Below are positions 1 to 4,823 of a stretch of DNA of 5,512 nucleotides, piece by piece (the stretch's first letter is position 1; every line of letters starts with the position of its first letter). Below the pieces are notes generated by a model. The model made no database searches and was not told the origin of the DNA. It saw nothing but the letters and a program-made list of their open reading frames with translations. The position numbers and the translations under genes are program-made. Source of the DNA: Curvibacter sp. (GTDB taxonomy: Bacteria > Pseudomonadota > Gammaproteobacteria > Burkholderiales > Burkholderiaceae_C); the NCBI GenBank assembly GCA_003500955.1, contig DNQP01000232.1, forward strand, positions 1,026-6,537, given 5' to 3'.

Positions 1-42
1 CGGTTTTGGAGACCGCCGCTCTGCCGGTTGAGCTACCTGGAT
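1..42 (-). tRNA. tRNA-Trp (anticodon CCA), 5' part, cut by left edge
   Basis: Read on the minus strand from 42 to 1, this is the first 42 nt of a canonical tRNA. It has a 7-nt acceptor strand (36-42), T8 and A9, a D stem GCTC/GAGC enclosing an AACCGGCA loop, a single G26, and an anticodon stem GCGGT facing ACCG. The 7-nt loop is CTCCAAA, so positions 34-36 are CCA, which reads the Trp codon UGG. The 3' half lies outside the window. The acceptor strand (ATCCAGG) differs from the AGGGGCG of E. coli tRNA-Trp, which suggests a phage-encoded tRNA rather than the host housekeeping copy. It sits 9 bp past a terminator, downstream of the candidate late promoter, as tRNA genes do in Shiga-toxin phages. 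Full cloverleaf pairing cannot be checked without the missing half. Confidence 0.85.
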
Positions 43-51
43 GTGGAATTG

Positions 52-75
52 AAAAAGCCCGCATGGCGCGGGCTT
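52..75 (-). terminator. Intrinsic terminator closing the late leader (tR'-like)
   Basis: An 8-bp perfect GC-rich stem, AAGCCCGC/GCGGGCTT (55-62 with 68-75), closes a 5-nt loop. On the minus strand it is followed by a run of five Ts, two of which lie in the stem base. The T run is on the minus-strand side only, so it stops leftward transcription. It lies about 85-109 nt downstream of the predicted start at 160 and just before the tRNA. It would therefore block the tRNA and everything beyond unless polymerase is made termination-resistant, which is the role of tR' in lambda. Confidence 0.85.
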
Positions 76-160
76 CGAGGAATTTGGAGGGCACTCACCC
101 CTCAAGGGGCGGGCCGACTACTCTTGTCGCTGCGTTTTTCTGCGCAGGCTTTATCTCGGT
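52..160 (-). ncRNA. Short late-promoter leader RNA (about 109 nt), lambda 6S/pR' leader analogue
   Basis: This is the predicted transcript from a start near 160 (A, 7 nt past the -10) to the terminator at 52. It contains no credible ORF. Besides the terminator it can form two small hairpins: CTGCG/CGCAG (130-134 with 143-147, 8-nt loop) and CCCC/GGGG (98-101 with 106-109, TCAA tetraloop). In lambdoid phages the late promoter is constitutively active and yields only a short leader RNA until Q allows read-through. The arrangement here matches that. The ends are inferred from promoter and terminator positions and have not been observed. Confidence 0.55.
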
Positions 161-166
161 GCGCTA

Positions 167-195
167 ATTGTAGGGCTGTCAATTCAACTGTGCAA
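167..195 (-). promoter_or_regulatory. Sigma70 promoter, candidate late promoter (pR'-like)
   Basis: On the minus strand there is a -35 box TTGCAC (190-195), exactly 17 bp of spacer, and a -10 box TACAAT (167-172; 5 of 6 consensus bases). Transcription should start near 160. The spacer itself contains TTGACA, but at a distance from the -10 too short to serve as a -35. It lies 25 bp after the stop of the last gene of the operon and directs transcription into a short leader and terminator. Position downstream of a Q-like gene and upstream of a terminator and a tRNA argues for a Q-controlled late promoter. A tRNA promoter with an attenuator is the main alternative. Confidence 0.7.
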
Positions 196-221
196 GGAAT
201 TGTTGCGAATTCGGTAATTCC
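196..221. repeat. Interrupted inverted repeat abutting the -35 box
   Basis: GGAATT at 196-201 and AATTCC at 216-221 form a 6-bp inverted repeat with 14 bp between the arms and a GAATTC at 207-212 inside. It lies directly upstream of the -35 box of the candidate late promoter and overlaps the last base of the preceding stop codon. It could be an operator or part of a Q-binding site, or an AT-rich upstream promoter element. Chance is also possible for arms this short. Confidence 0.35.
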
Positions 222-538
222 TAGCGCAGTCTGGTAATCAGCCCTGGAACTGGCGTCAGCAAATGGTATTCCAGCATCTGGTCCTGCATCTGCTCGACCT
301 TGATCAGGGCCTCGTAGGACAGGATCAGCAGGGCCTCCTCGGGCGAGAGGCCTGCTTGGCTGGCCATATCCATGACGTTGCGCATGAGCACGGGCGCTAT
401 TGAAGGCTGCCTGTTCTTGCCGTCGAATCGCCTGCCGGTGTGCAGCACGCGGATGAATTCACCCCGGATCCTGCGCATGTTGGCCGTGATGGCGTCGTTG
501 TTGGGGCGGTCGGGTTCTTGCATGAAGGGTGGCAGCAT
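221..538 (-). CDS. Unrecognised small phage protein, last gene of the operon (105 aa)
   Basis: I do not recognise this 105-residue protein. The start is supported by AGGAG six bases before ATG at 538, 17 nt after the preceding stop. The first about 20 residues are proline-rich and probably flexible. Residues 20-35 are basic (MRRIRGEFIRVLHTGRR). Residues 55-92 look like two amphipathic helices, including a SPEEALLILSYEALIKVEQM segment. No signal peptide, membrane segment or cysteines are visible. It is the last gene before the candidate late promoter, separating Q from its presumed target. A nucleic-acid or polymerase-related role is conceivable from the basic stretch and the location, but that is only inference. 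A strong ribosome site and operon placement make it a credible gene. Confidence 0.75.
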   Translation of the reverse strand: MLPPFMQEPDRPNNDAITANMRRIRGEFIRVLHTGRRFDGKNRQPSIAPVLMRNVMDMASQAGLSPEEALLILSYEALIKVEQMQDQMLEYHLLTPVPGLITRLR

Positions 539-555
539 GGGGTTCTCCTGTTGAA

Positions 556-729
556 TTAGATAGGGACTGGCTTGCCCGGTAGATCCTGAAACTTGATGGG
601 CACCAGCTCATCCCCCTCAAGCCTGAAAACAGCGTTCTCCGTGGCCACGATGACCGTGCCTTTGTGCTCGACGATCCCGACCACCTTGCCTGGTGACGGG
701 ATGTAAACCCACTGCTTTTCTTGGCCCAT
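556..729 (-). CDS. Unrecognised small beta-rich protein (57 aa)
   Basis: This 57-residue protein starts at ATG 729, 2 nt after the stop of the Q-like gene. GGAG lies 8 bases upstream of this ATG. An in-frame GTG at 735 overlaps the Q stop (GTGA), but its spacing to the GGAG is too short, so ATG is preferred. The sequence alternates hydrophobic and polar residues (VYIPSPGKVVGIVEHKGTVIVATENAVFRL), as expected for a small all-beta fold. The VIVATENAVFRLEGD stretch resembles a single beta-propeller or SH3-like blade. It has no cysteines and no membrane segment. It is co-transcribed with Q and possibly translationally coupled to it. I cannot assign a function. Confidence 0.7.
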   Translation of the reverse strand: MGQEKQWVYIPSPGKVVGIVEHKGTVIVATENAVFRLEGDELVPIKFQDLPGKPVPI

Positions 730-731
730 AG

Positions 732-1301
732 TCACAGCTCCAACTGCGGCGCCAGCGCGCGCATCGCGGCCGGCCCGGCATATCCGGATGCCCGGCCCAT
801 TTCCGTCACCATCCAGCGGGCCAATTCCCGCCACTCGGGCCTGAATTGCCGCTCGAACGGCATCTTGCGGCTGCCGCGGCATTCCGGGCACTCCCGCTCG
901 CTCAAGGTCTTGGTGCCGGGGATCAGCTGGTATCCCCTGCCCTCGCAGGGCTTGCAGGCGCCGTCGCGGTGCCAGGCCAGGCAGGCCCGGGCCAAATCGA
1001 CGCACTGCACGCGCTTGATGCGGCAGTCGATCTTGAAGCTGTGCTCGTGGGCCATCTCGGCCAGGGTCCGCACGATGTCGTAGGCCGCGCGGTTGTCACC
1101 GCTGAACAGGCGCTCCAGGCTCACGGCCAGCGGAGCCGGGCGCACGTTCTGCCCATCGCTGGTCTTGCCCGTGGTCAGCACGCGGTCGGCGATGCCGTAG
1201 GCGCCTAGCACATCGGAGTCACCCATGTAGGTCTTGCCGTCCACGGCCAGGTTGCTGCTGTGCACGGCGCTTGCGTAGCGGTTCTGGATTTTCTGTGTCA
1301 T
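732..1301 (-). CDS. Q: Q-type late antiterminator candidate with zinc motif (189 aa)
   Basis: In lambdoid phages Q is loaded onto RNA polymerase paused just downstream of the late promoter and makes it ignore terminators. This 189-residue protein carries two CxxC pairs, CKPCEGRG (Cys116, Cys119) and CPECRGSR (Cys138, Cys141), which form a DnaJ-like zinc ribbon. Lambda Q has a four-cysteine zinc finger in a similar part of a protein of similar size. The C-terminus (residues 150-170, RQFRPEWRELARWMVTEM) is helical and basic. The gene starts with ATG overlapping the previous stop by 4 bases; its ribosome site is weak, which suggests translational coupling. Its location at the end of the early operon, about 0.5 kb upstream of a promoter-leader-terminator module, supports the call. 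The N-terminal half I do not recognise, so another zinc-ribbon phage regulator is possible. Confidence 0.65.
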   Translation of the reverse strand: MTQKIQNRYASAVHSSNLAVDGKTYMGDSDVLGAYGIADRVLTTGKTSDGQNVRPAPLAVSLERLFSGDNRAAYDIVRTLAEMAHEHSFKIDCRIKRVQCVDLARACLAWHRDGACKPCEGRGYQLIPGTKTLSERECPECRGSRKMPFERQFRPEWRELARWMVTEMGRASGYAGPAAMRALAPQLEL

Positions 1302-1801
1302 GGCATGAGCCCTTGGAACGGGTTGTTGTGGATGTGCTTGTAGGTCCTCTGGTTCTTGATCTCGCTCACCGCTTGGCGGCTTACGCCCTCACGCGCGGCG
1401 ATCTCGCTGGGGCTTGCGTCTTCCAGATAGATGGCCATGGCCTTCTCGGCGCCCAGCTTGGATTCGCGCTGGCGGCGCGCCAGCTGCAGCTTGGCCTTGT
1501 GAGCGGCGTTCAGGATCAGGCCGGCCTTGATCTCACGCTTGACCACGGCGCCCTTCGTAACTTCGCGCAGAAGCTCGGGGTTCATGCACTTGTCGTCGGC
1601 GCAGTCGGTGACAACGCAGTAGCCTTTCTTGACCGGGCGGCCCTTGTGCAGCTCGAAGACCGTGCGGCGCACGGGGAAGCGCTTCTTGTTGACGTAGACC
1701 GCGATCTTGTGGCCAGCAGGTCCGGGGTGGCCGGCCCAGCGCCAGTTGGTGTCGCACTCCGGGCAGAGGGTGCAACGGGATTGGAGATCTTGCAGCTGCA
1801 T
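1298..1801 (-). CDS. Degenerate HNH domain fused to a helix-turn-helix (167 aa)
   Basis: Two parts are visible. Residues about 10-80 contain CTLCPEC (Cys10, 13, 16), an alternating strand region KIAVYVNKKRFPVRRTVFELHKGRPV, and CADDKCMNPELL (67-78). This is the layout of phage HNH_3-type endonucleases, whose core normally reads roughly H-x-C-x-N-P-x-H-L. Here the final His is replaced by Leu (NPELL) and the first His is not obvious, so catalysis is doubtful. Residues about 124-157 (SPSEIAAREGVSRQAVSEI) form a clear helix-turn-helix like those of small recombinase or transposase regulators. ATG at 1801 directly follows the previous stop (TAAATG), with GAGG six bases upstream. It may be a DNA-binding regulator derived from a homing-type nuclease. 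It lies just upstream of Q in the same message. Confidence 0.7.
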   Translation of the reverse strand: MQLQDLQSRCTLCPECDTNWRWAGHPGPAGHKIAVYVNKKRFPVRRTVFELHKGRPVKKGYCVVTDCADDKCMNPELLREVTKGAVVKREIKAGLILNAAHKAKLQLARRQRESKLGAEKAMAIYLEDASPSEIAAREGVSRQAVSEIKNQRTYKHIHNNPFQGLMP

Positions 1802-2251
1802 TTAGAACCTCACGGTGTCAACGCCCAGGCCGGCAAAGTCACTGCGCTTCATGGCGATCTGCACCGCCTCGCGCGCCGTGGCGCCGGCCTCCAGCGCTCC
1901 CCAGGCAAACTCGTGGCCACCGCCGAAGGCATAGATGCGCTCGTAGTGGCGGATGTAGACCAGCGTCGGGCTCAGCTGCCATATCCTGCGCTTCTCGTCG
2001 ATCACCAGCGCGCACTGTTGACCGAAGTCGGAGGCCTGCATGAAGTCTTGGCAGTTGGGGCGCGGACCCTTGCCTCTCATCCACGCCAGCACGGCCATGG
2101 CAAAAGCGGCTTCGCCGGAGAAAGCCACAAGGAAACGGCGGCCATCTGGGGCCCGAACCTTGAACACTTTGCGCACGCGGCGGCGTGCCGCCCCGGACCA
2201 GCTGCACGCATCTGCCGCCAGGGTTTTGCCATCCCATGCGATGGTGGTCAT
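1802..2251 (-). CDS. Proteasome-beta/HslV-like Ntn hydrolase of phage (149 aa)
   Basis: The N-terminus MTTIAWDGKTLAAD matches the start of proteasome-beta/HslV-type Ntn hydrolases. After removal of Met, an N-terminal Thr acts as nucleophile, and Asp14 lies where the family Asp17 is expected. Lys28 or Lys31 (RKVFKV) would fill the Lys33 role. Further family-like features are a strand-rich core (RRFLVAFSGEAAFAMAVL, 39-55), a glycine-rich turn AFGGGHEFAWGALEAG (108-123) followed by a helix, and Asp138. At 149 residues it is shorter than HslV (about 175) but typical of the phage homologues. The ATG at 2251 overlaps the previous stop by 4 bases, with GGAG eight bases before it; the longer frame starting at 2323 lacks this signal. 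Substrate and partner ATPase are unknown; no HslU-like gene is in view. Confidence 0.8.
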   Translation of the reverse strand: MTTIAWDGKTLAADACSWSGAARRRVRKVFKVRAPDGRRFLVAFSGEAAFAMAVLAWMRGKGPRPNCQDFMQASDFGQQCALVIDEKRRIWQLSPTLVYIRHYERIYAFGGGHEFAWGALEAGATAREAVQIAMKRSDFAGLGVDTVRF

Positions 2252-3075
2252 GCGCTCTGCTCCACCCGGCCGATGTACTGGATGGTGTATTTGCGGTACT
2301 TGGCCCGGTGCTCCTGGTCGCAATACCTGCGGAACGCGTCCTCGTGCAGTTCGCCTGGCAGCAGGTCAATTCCGGTACCCGTGGTTCCGCCCTTCCAAGA
2401 ACCCTTTTCCGGCCCCACTTCCTCGCTGAACTCGATGTCCAGGGAGCGCCTGATTTTCCGGCTGCGAAACAGCGACAGCCACTTGAACCAGCCTTCGCCA
2501 AAGTGCCACTCACGTTCCTCAATGCGGGTCGTGGCCTTGATTCGCTTGCCGTCGTAGTCATCGAACTCGAATACCACCGCCGGGCATTCTTTCTTGACGG
2601 CATAGCGCACAGTCCAGTTATCGCGCAGTTTGAATCCGCTGGGTCGGCTCCACTCTGTCCAGAAGTGATCGCCTTTTTCGTCGAATAGGCTGTGTCTGAT
2701 GTGGCGCCATTGCGTCCAGGGCAGGTGCGTGCACCAGGACTGAGTTGTCACGCTGTCGTGCGTCTGCGCGCCCAGAAAGACCTGCAGGAAACCATCGCTC
2801 AGGCTGAACCCATATTCGCGCGGGTACTCATCCCAGTAGCCGCCACTTGAGCCCTTCCAGTTGTAATGGCTCGTGTCAACCCAGCGGCGCCACGGCTTCA
2901 TCCTGGTGGGCAGATTCAGCCTTGCAACCCAGCCAAATGCATAAGCGGTCAGGCTGTTGTGAGGGTGTCCCTCGCAACCACCCCCGGTGCTGAACACGAG
3001 ACACCATGGCCTCCAACTACTGCGGCCAAAGGTGAGAGGCCCGAAACTGGTGTCGTGGTCTGTGAGACGTGTCAT
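2248..3075 (-). CDS. Tryptophan-rich phage protein of unknown function (275 aa)
   Basis: This 275-residue protein starts at ATG 3075, overlapping the previous stop by 4 bases, with an AAGGAA ribosome site. I have an impression of related hypothetical proteins in other proteobacterial phages (patterns like FGPLTFGRSSWRPW and GFSLSDGFLQVFLGAQTHDS) but know no function. It contains 17 Trp, about 6% of residues, spread over the whole length, plus many Tyr, Phe and His. Short repeats of the type LPWTQWRHIRHSLFD and HFWTEW suggest a compact beta-rich domain. Residues about 175-275 are more charged, with the basic run RSRKIRRSLDIEF. No signal peptide or membrane helix is evident. It lies between an HNH/Ref-like gene and an Ntn hydrolase in the early operon. 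The longer frame beginning at 3219 overlaps the upstream gene and is not preferred. Confidence 0.85.
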   Translation of the reverse strand: MTRLTDHDTSFGPLTFGRSSWRPWCLVFSTGGGCEGHPHNSLTAYAFGWVARLNLPTRMKPWRRWVDTSHYNWKGSSGGYWDEYPREYGFSLSDGFLQVFLGAQTHDSVTTQSWCTHLPWTQWRHIRHSLFDEKGDHFWTEWSRPSGFKLRDNWTVRYAVKKECPAVVFEFDDYDGKRIKATTRIEEREWHFGEGWFKWLSLFRSRKIRRSLDIEFSEEVGPEKGSWKGGTTGTGIDLLPGELHEDAFRRYCDQEHRAKYRKYTIQYIGRVEQSA

Positions 3076-3530
3076 GCTATTTCCTTCCAGAGTGGTAAGT
3101 TCTTCGGCCACTTTCCGCTGGCCAGCACGGCAGCGCGGGTCTGCGCTGCGTATTTCTTTTCCAAGGCGCGCCGCTCTTCCTTCGGTATCTGCCCGCTGGT
3201 ACCGATCAGCCAGTGGCAACCCGGTGCATTGGTGGCCAGGTCTGGGCCGCAGCCAGGCCAGCCCGTGCGGTCGTCGGTTTTCAGGCCCATGCCCTTGCCT
3301 TGATCGCCGTGGCAGAACTGGCTGCGTGGGCCACGGCCGCAGTGCATGCAGGGCATGGCGCGCACCAGCTCGCGGTAGGCCTCACAGGTCAGCGGGTTTT
3401 CCTTGGCCACGGCCGGGCCAGCGTCATTGGCGCTGATGCGCGCGTAGTTCACCGGCTGCACCAGCGGCTGCAGCAGGACCGGCACCTTGGCGGGGCGCTC
3501 GGGGCGTTTGAAGCCGGTGCGACGCAGCAT
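3072..3530 (-). CDS. Zinc-binding HNH/Ref-like (DUF1364-type) phage protein (152 aa)
   Basis: The start MLRRTGFKRP at 3530, 2 nt after the previous stop, is typical of small phage nuclease-like proteins of the nin region. The core runs CMHCGRG (Cys61, Cys64), QFCHGDQGKGMGLKTDD (Cys73, His74, Gly79-Lys84, Asp86, Asp87), then Cys94 and Cys105-His106 (PGCHWLIG). This resembles the 'H...GMG.K..D....C..CH' signature of Ref (phage P1 RecA-dependent nuclease) and DUF1364 proteins, which belong to the HNH/beta-beta-alpha-metal group. The Cys94-Cys105 gap is longer than the usual CxxCH. The tail (KEERRALEKKYAAQTRAAVL) is a basic helix. The likely role is DNA processing during replication or recombination, at a place where lambda carries NinB/NinG. 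Specific nuclease activity is inferred. Confidence 0.75.
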   Translation of the reverse strand: MLRRTGFKRPERPAKVPVLLQPLVQPVNYARISANDAGPAVAKENPLTCEAYRELVRAMPCMHCGRGPRSQFCHGDQGKGMGLKTDDRTGWPGCGPDLATNAPGCHWLIGTSGQIPKEERRALEKKYAAQTRAAVLASGKWPKNLPLWKEIA

Positions 3531-3532
3531 GG

Positions 3533-3916
3533 TCAGCCCAGATCTCGCACGCTTTTTGCCACCTGCAGCATGATGGCGTTGGACACCTGCTTTGCGATGG
3601 CGTCTCGGATGCCGATGGCGATCTTCTCGGTGTCGTCCCATGCATCCGCGCTGAACTCTGCTGTCAACTGCTGACCGTTCAGATTGAAGACGCACAGGTA
3701 GTGCGTGATGGCGCTCAGGTAGTCGCGCTTTTTGTGGAGTACGACTTCCATGCAGGTATTCGCGACCTTGATCGACTTAATGACCTCGTCGCGTGCGCTT
3801 CTCTCCATCTCGCGCAGCAGGCGCACAGACTCATCTGTTGGCGCGCGCTTTTCCTCGACGGTTTTGTGCACGCTGATATGGCTTGGCCCAGACTGGACAC
3901 GGTAGACGTCAAACAT
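3533..3916 (-). CDS. Unrecognised phage protein (127 aa)
   Basis: Two ATGs lie six bases apart. AGGAG sits only 1 base before the first (3922) but 7 bases before the second (3916), so MFDVYRVQSGPSHISV is the likely start. The protein has a strand-like N-terminus and a charged helix (VEEKRAPTDESVRLLREMERSARDEVIKSI, about 20-49). A beta-rich middle follows (MEVVLHKKRDYLSAITHYLCVFNLNGQQLTAEF), then a C-terminal helix. No catalytic motif, zinc site or membrane segment is visible. There is a 17-nt gap to the upstream gene and 2 nt to the HNH-like gene downstream. Similar hypothetical proteins exist in other phages as far as I recall, but I cannot name a family or function. Confidence 0.8.
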   Translation of the reverse strand: MFDVYRVQSGPSHISVHKTVEEKRAPTDESVRLLREMERSARDEVIKSIKVANTCMEVVLHKKRDYLSAITHYLCVFNLNGQQLTAEFSADAWDDTEKIAIGIRDAIAKQVSNAIMLQVAKSVRDLG

Positions 3917-3933
3917 GGTCATGCTCCTGTTAA

Positions 3934-4284
3934 CTACACCTTGATGATCTGACCGGGATAAGTACCGCCAGCCACTGCAGCGGCAACGGCATCAGCGTGG
4001 CGGGGCTCTTCATGCTTTGATGCGTAGCGGAACCGGCGCACATCCGGCGGCGTGCCGTTGTGCTGGGCGGCGTCATCCTGAAAGTGCAGGTGCGCGACCT
4101 CCATGATTTCGTAGAGCAGCGCGAACTTCTGCATTTCGCGCGCCCGGCTCACTGCGGGAGCGTTCGCCGGCGGAAGGTATCGGTTGATCGCCGCCAGCAT
4201 CCATGAGACTTGATCGCGGTTAATTGGGCGTGCCGGGTATTGGCGCGTCTCTTTGGGCTCGGTGCCCATGGCTTCATTTGTCAT
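3934..4284 (-). CDS. Unrecognised phage protein (116 aa)
   Basis: This 116-residue protein starts at ATG 4284, overlapping the DUF1367-like gene's stop by 4 bases, with AGGAG eight bases upstream. It has a polar, probably disordered N-terminus (1-22). A helical stretch follows (INRDQVSWMLAAINRYL and REMQKFALLYEIMEVAHLHFQDD, about 21-72), then a low-complexity alanine/glycine C-terminal region ending in GQIIKV. It has no cysteines and no recognisable catalytic motif. Gene-like properties rest on the ribosome site, the overlap and the continuous operon context. Function is unknown. Confidence 0.75.
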   Translation of the reverse strand: MTNEAMGTEPKETRQYPARPINRDQVSWMLAAINRYLPPANAPAVSRAREMQKFALLYEIMEVAHLHFQDDAAQHNGTPPDVRRFRYASKHEEPRHADAVAAAVAGGTYPGQIIKV

Positions 4285-4823
4285 GCTTCTTGCTCCTGTT
4301 GATCAGAAAGAATTGCCTCGACCATCTCGGCCCGGGCGGCTGGCTTCATGCGGCGCCACAGCCGGCGCTGGGCGCGCTCGGTGCGCAGGAAGTCCTCCAT
4401 GGCGGCGTGAAACTCCCGCATTTCGTCCTCGCTGCACTTGTCGAACGCCGTGCTGCGCGGGATCGCCACGGGCTTGTGGTCCTTGCCGGGCTCCCAGGTC
4501 ACAAAGCCAGCGCCGGTTTTCAGGAAGTCATGCAGGCGATCGATGTTGGCGAATGCGTCCTGGTTCTGGAAGATGCGCTCCAGGATGGCCCGGTGCCGAC
4601 GGTGGTAGGGGCCGCCGCGCTCCTCCATGCTCAGGATCTGGAAGCCCTCGCCGGGCTCTGCATTCCAGACCTGGCCCCAGAGCCGGCGCCAGCGCTTGTC
4701 GTTCTGCTCATCCATGCCGCGGATGTGCTGGAAGAGGAAGCGGCGCACCACCTCGCGCTCGGCGTCGCTGATATGGCGCAGTGGCACCACGGGGCATACA
4801 AGGATGGGGCTGGGCTTGGTCAC
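4281..4823 (-). CDS. DUF1367-like phage protein (180 aa)
   Basis: The start is GTG at 4823, overlapping the previous stop as GTGA, with AGGAG eight bases upstream. The order of segments matches DUF1367, a family of about 200-residue proteins found in lambdoid and related phages: a variable N-terminus, a basic segment around 72-86 (PYHRRHRAILERIF), a FLKTGAGFVTWEPGK segment (100-114), then PRSTAFDKCSEDEMREFHAAMEDFL (122-146). A charged helix closes the protein. The family has no established biochemical function; members sit in replication/nin regions, as here. No zinc or nuclease motif is apparent. It overlaps neighbours by 4 bases on both sides, so translation is probably coupled. Family assignment is by pattern recognition, not a profile search. 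Confidence 0.75.
   Translation of the reverse strand: MTKPSPILVCPVVPLRHISDAEREVVRRFLFQHIRGMDEQNDKRWRRLWGQVWNAEPGEGFQILSMEERGGPYHRRHRAILERIFQNQDAFANIDRLHDFLKTGAGFVTWEPGKDHKPVAIPRSTAFDKCSEDEMREFHAAMEDFLRTERAQRRLWRRMKPAARAEMVEAILSDQQEQEA

Noticed and set aside
1..42. tRNA fragment as a prophage attachment site
   Set aside because: Integration usually regenerates the 3' half of a tRNA, which is outside the window. No integrase or second copy is visible, and the tRNA position fits a phage late-region tRNA better.
178..183. TTGACA (minus strand) inside the promoter spacer as the -35 box
   Set aside because: It lies only 5 bp from the TACAAT -10, and no good -10 exists 16-18 bp further downstream. 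TTGCAC at 190-195 has the ideal 17-bp spacing.
28..237. Plus-strand open frame of 69 codons across the promoter/terminator region
   Set aside because: It overlaps the tRNA, terminator and promoter, has no ribosome site, and its translation resembles nothing known.
556..1005. Extension of the 57-aa gene to 149 codons
   Set aside because: The extra N-terminal part overlaps the Q-like gene in another frame and has Arg/Pro-rich shadow composition. A GGAG sits 8 bases before the ATG at 729.
1271..2557. Long plus-strand open frame of 428 codons
   Set aside because: It runs antisense across three well-supported minus-strand genes (the HNH-HTH gene, the Ntn hydrolase and the Trp-rich gene). It has no recognisable domain or convincing ribosome site, and long antisense frames are expected in GC-rich coding DNA.
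1839..2603. Minus-strand open frame of 254 codons overlapping the Ntn hydrolase and the Trp-rich gene
   Set aside because: Its translation is Arg/Ser/Pro-rich with no domain, whereas the two genes in the other frames have recognisable motifs, proper ribosome sites and an ATGA junction.
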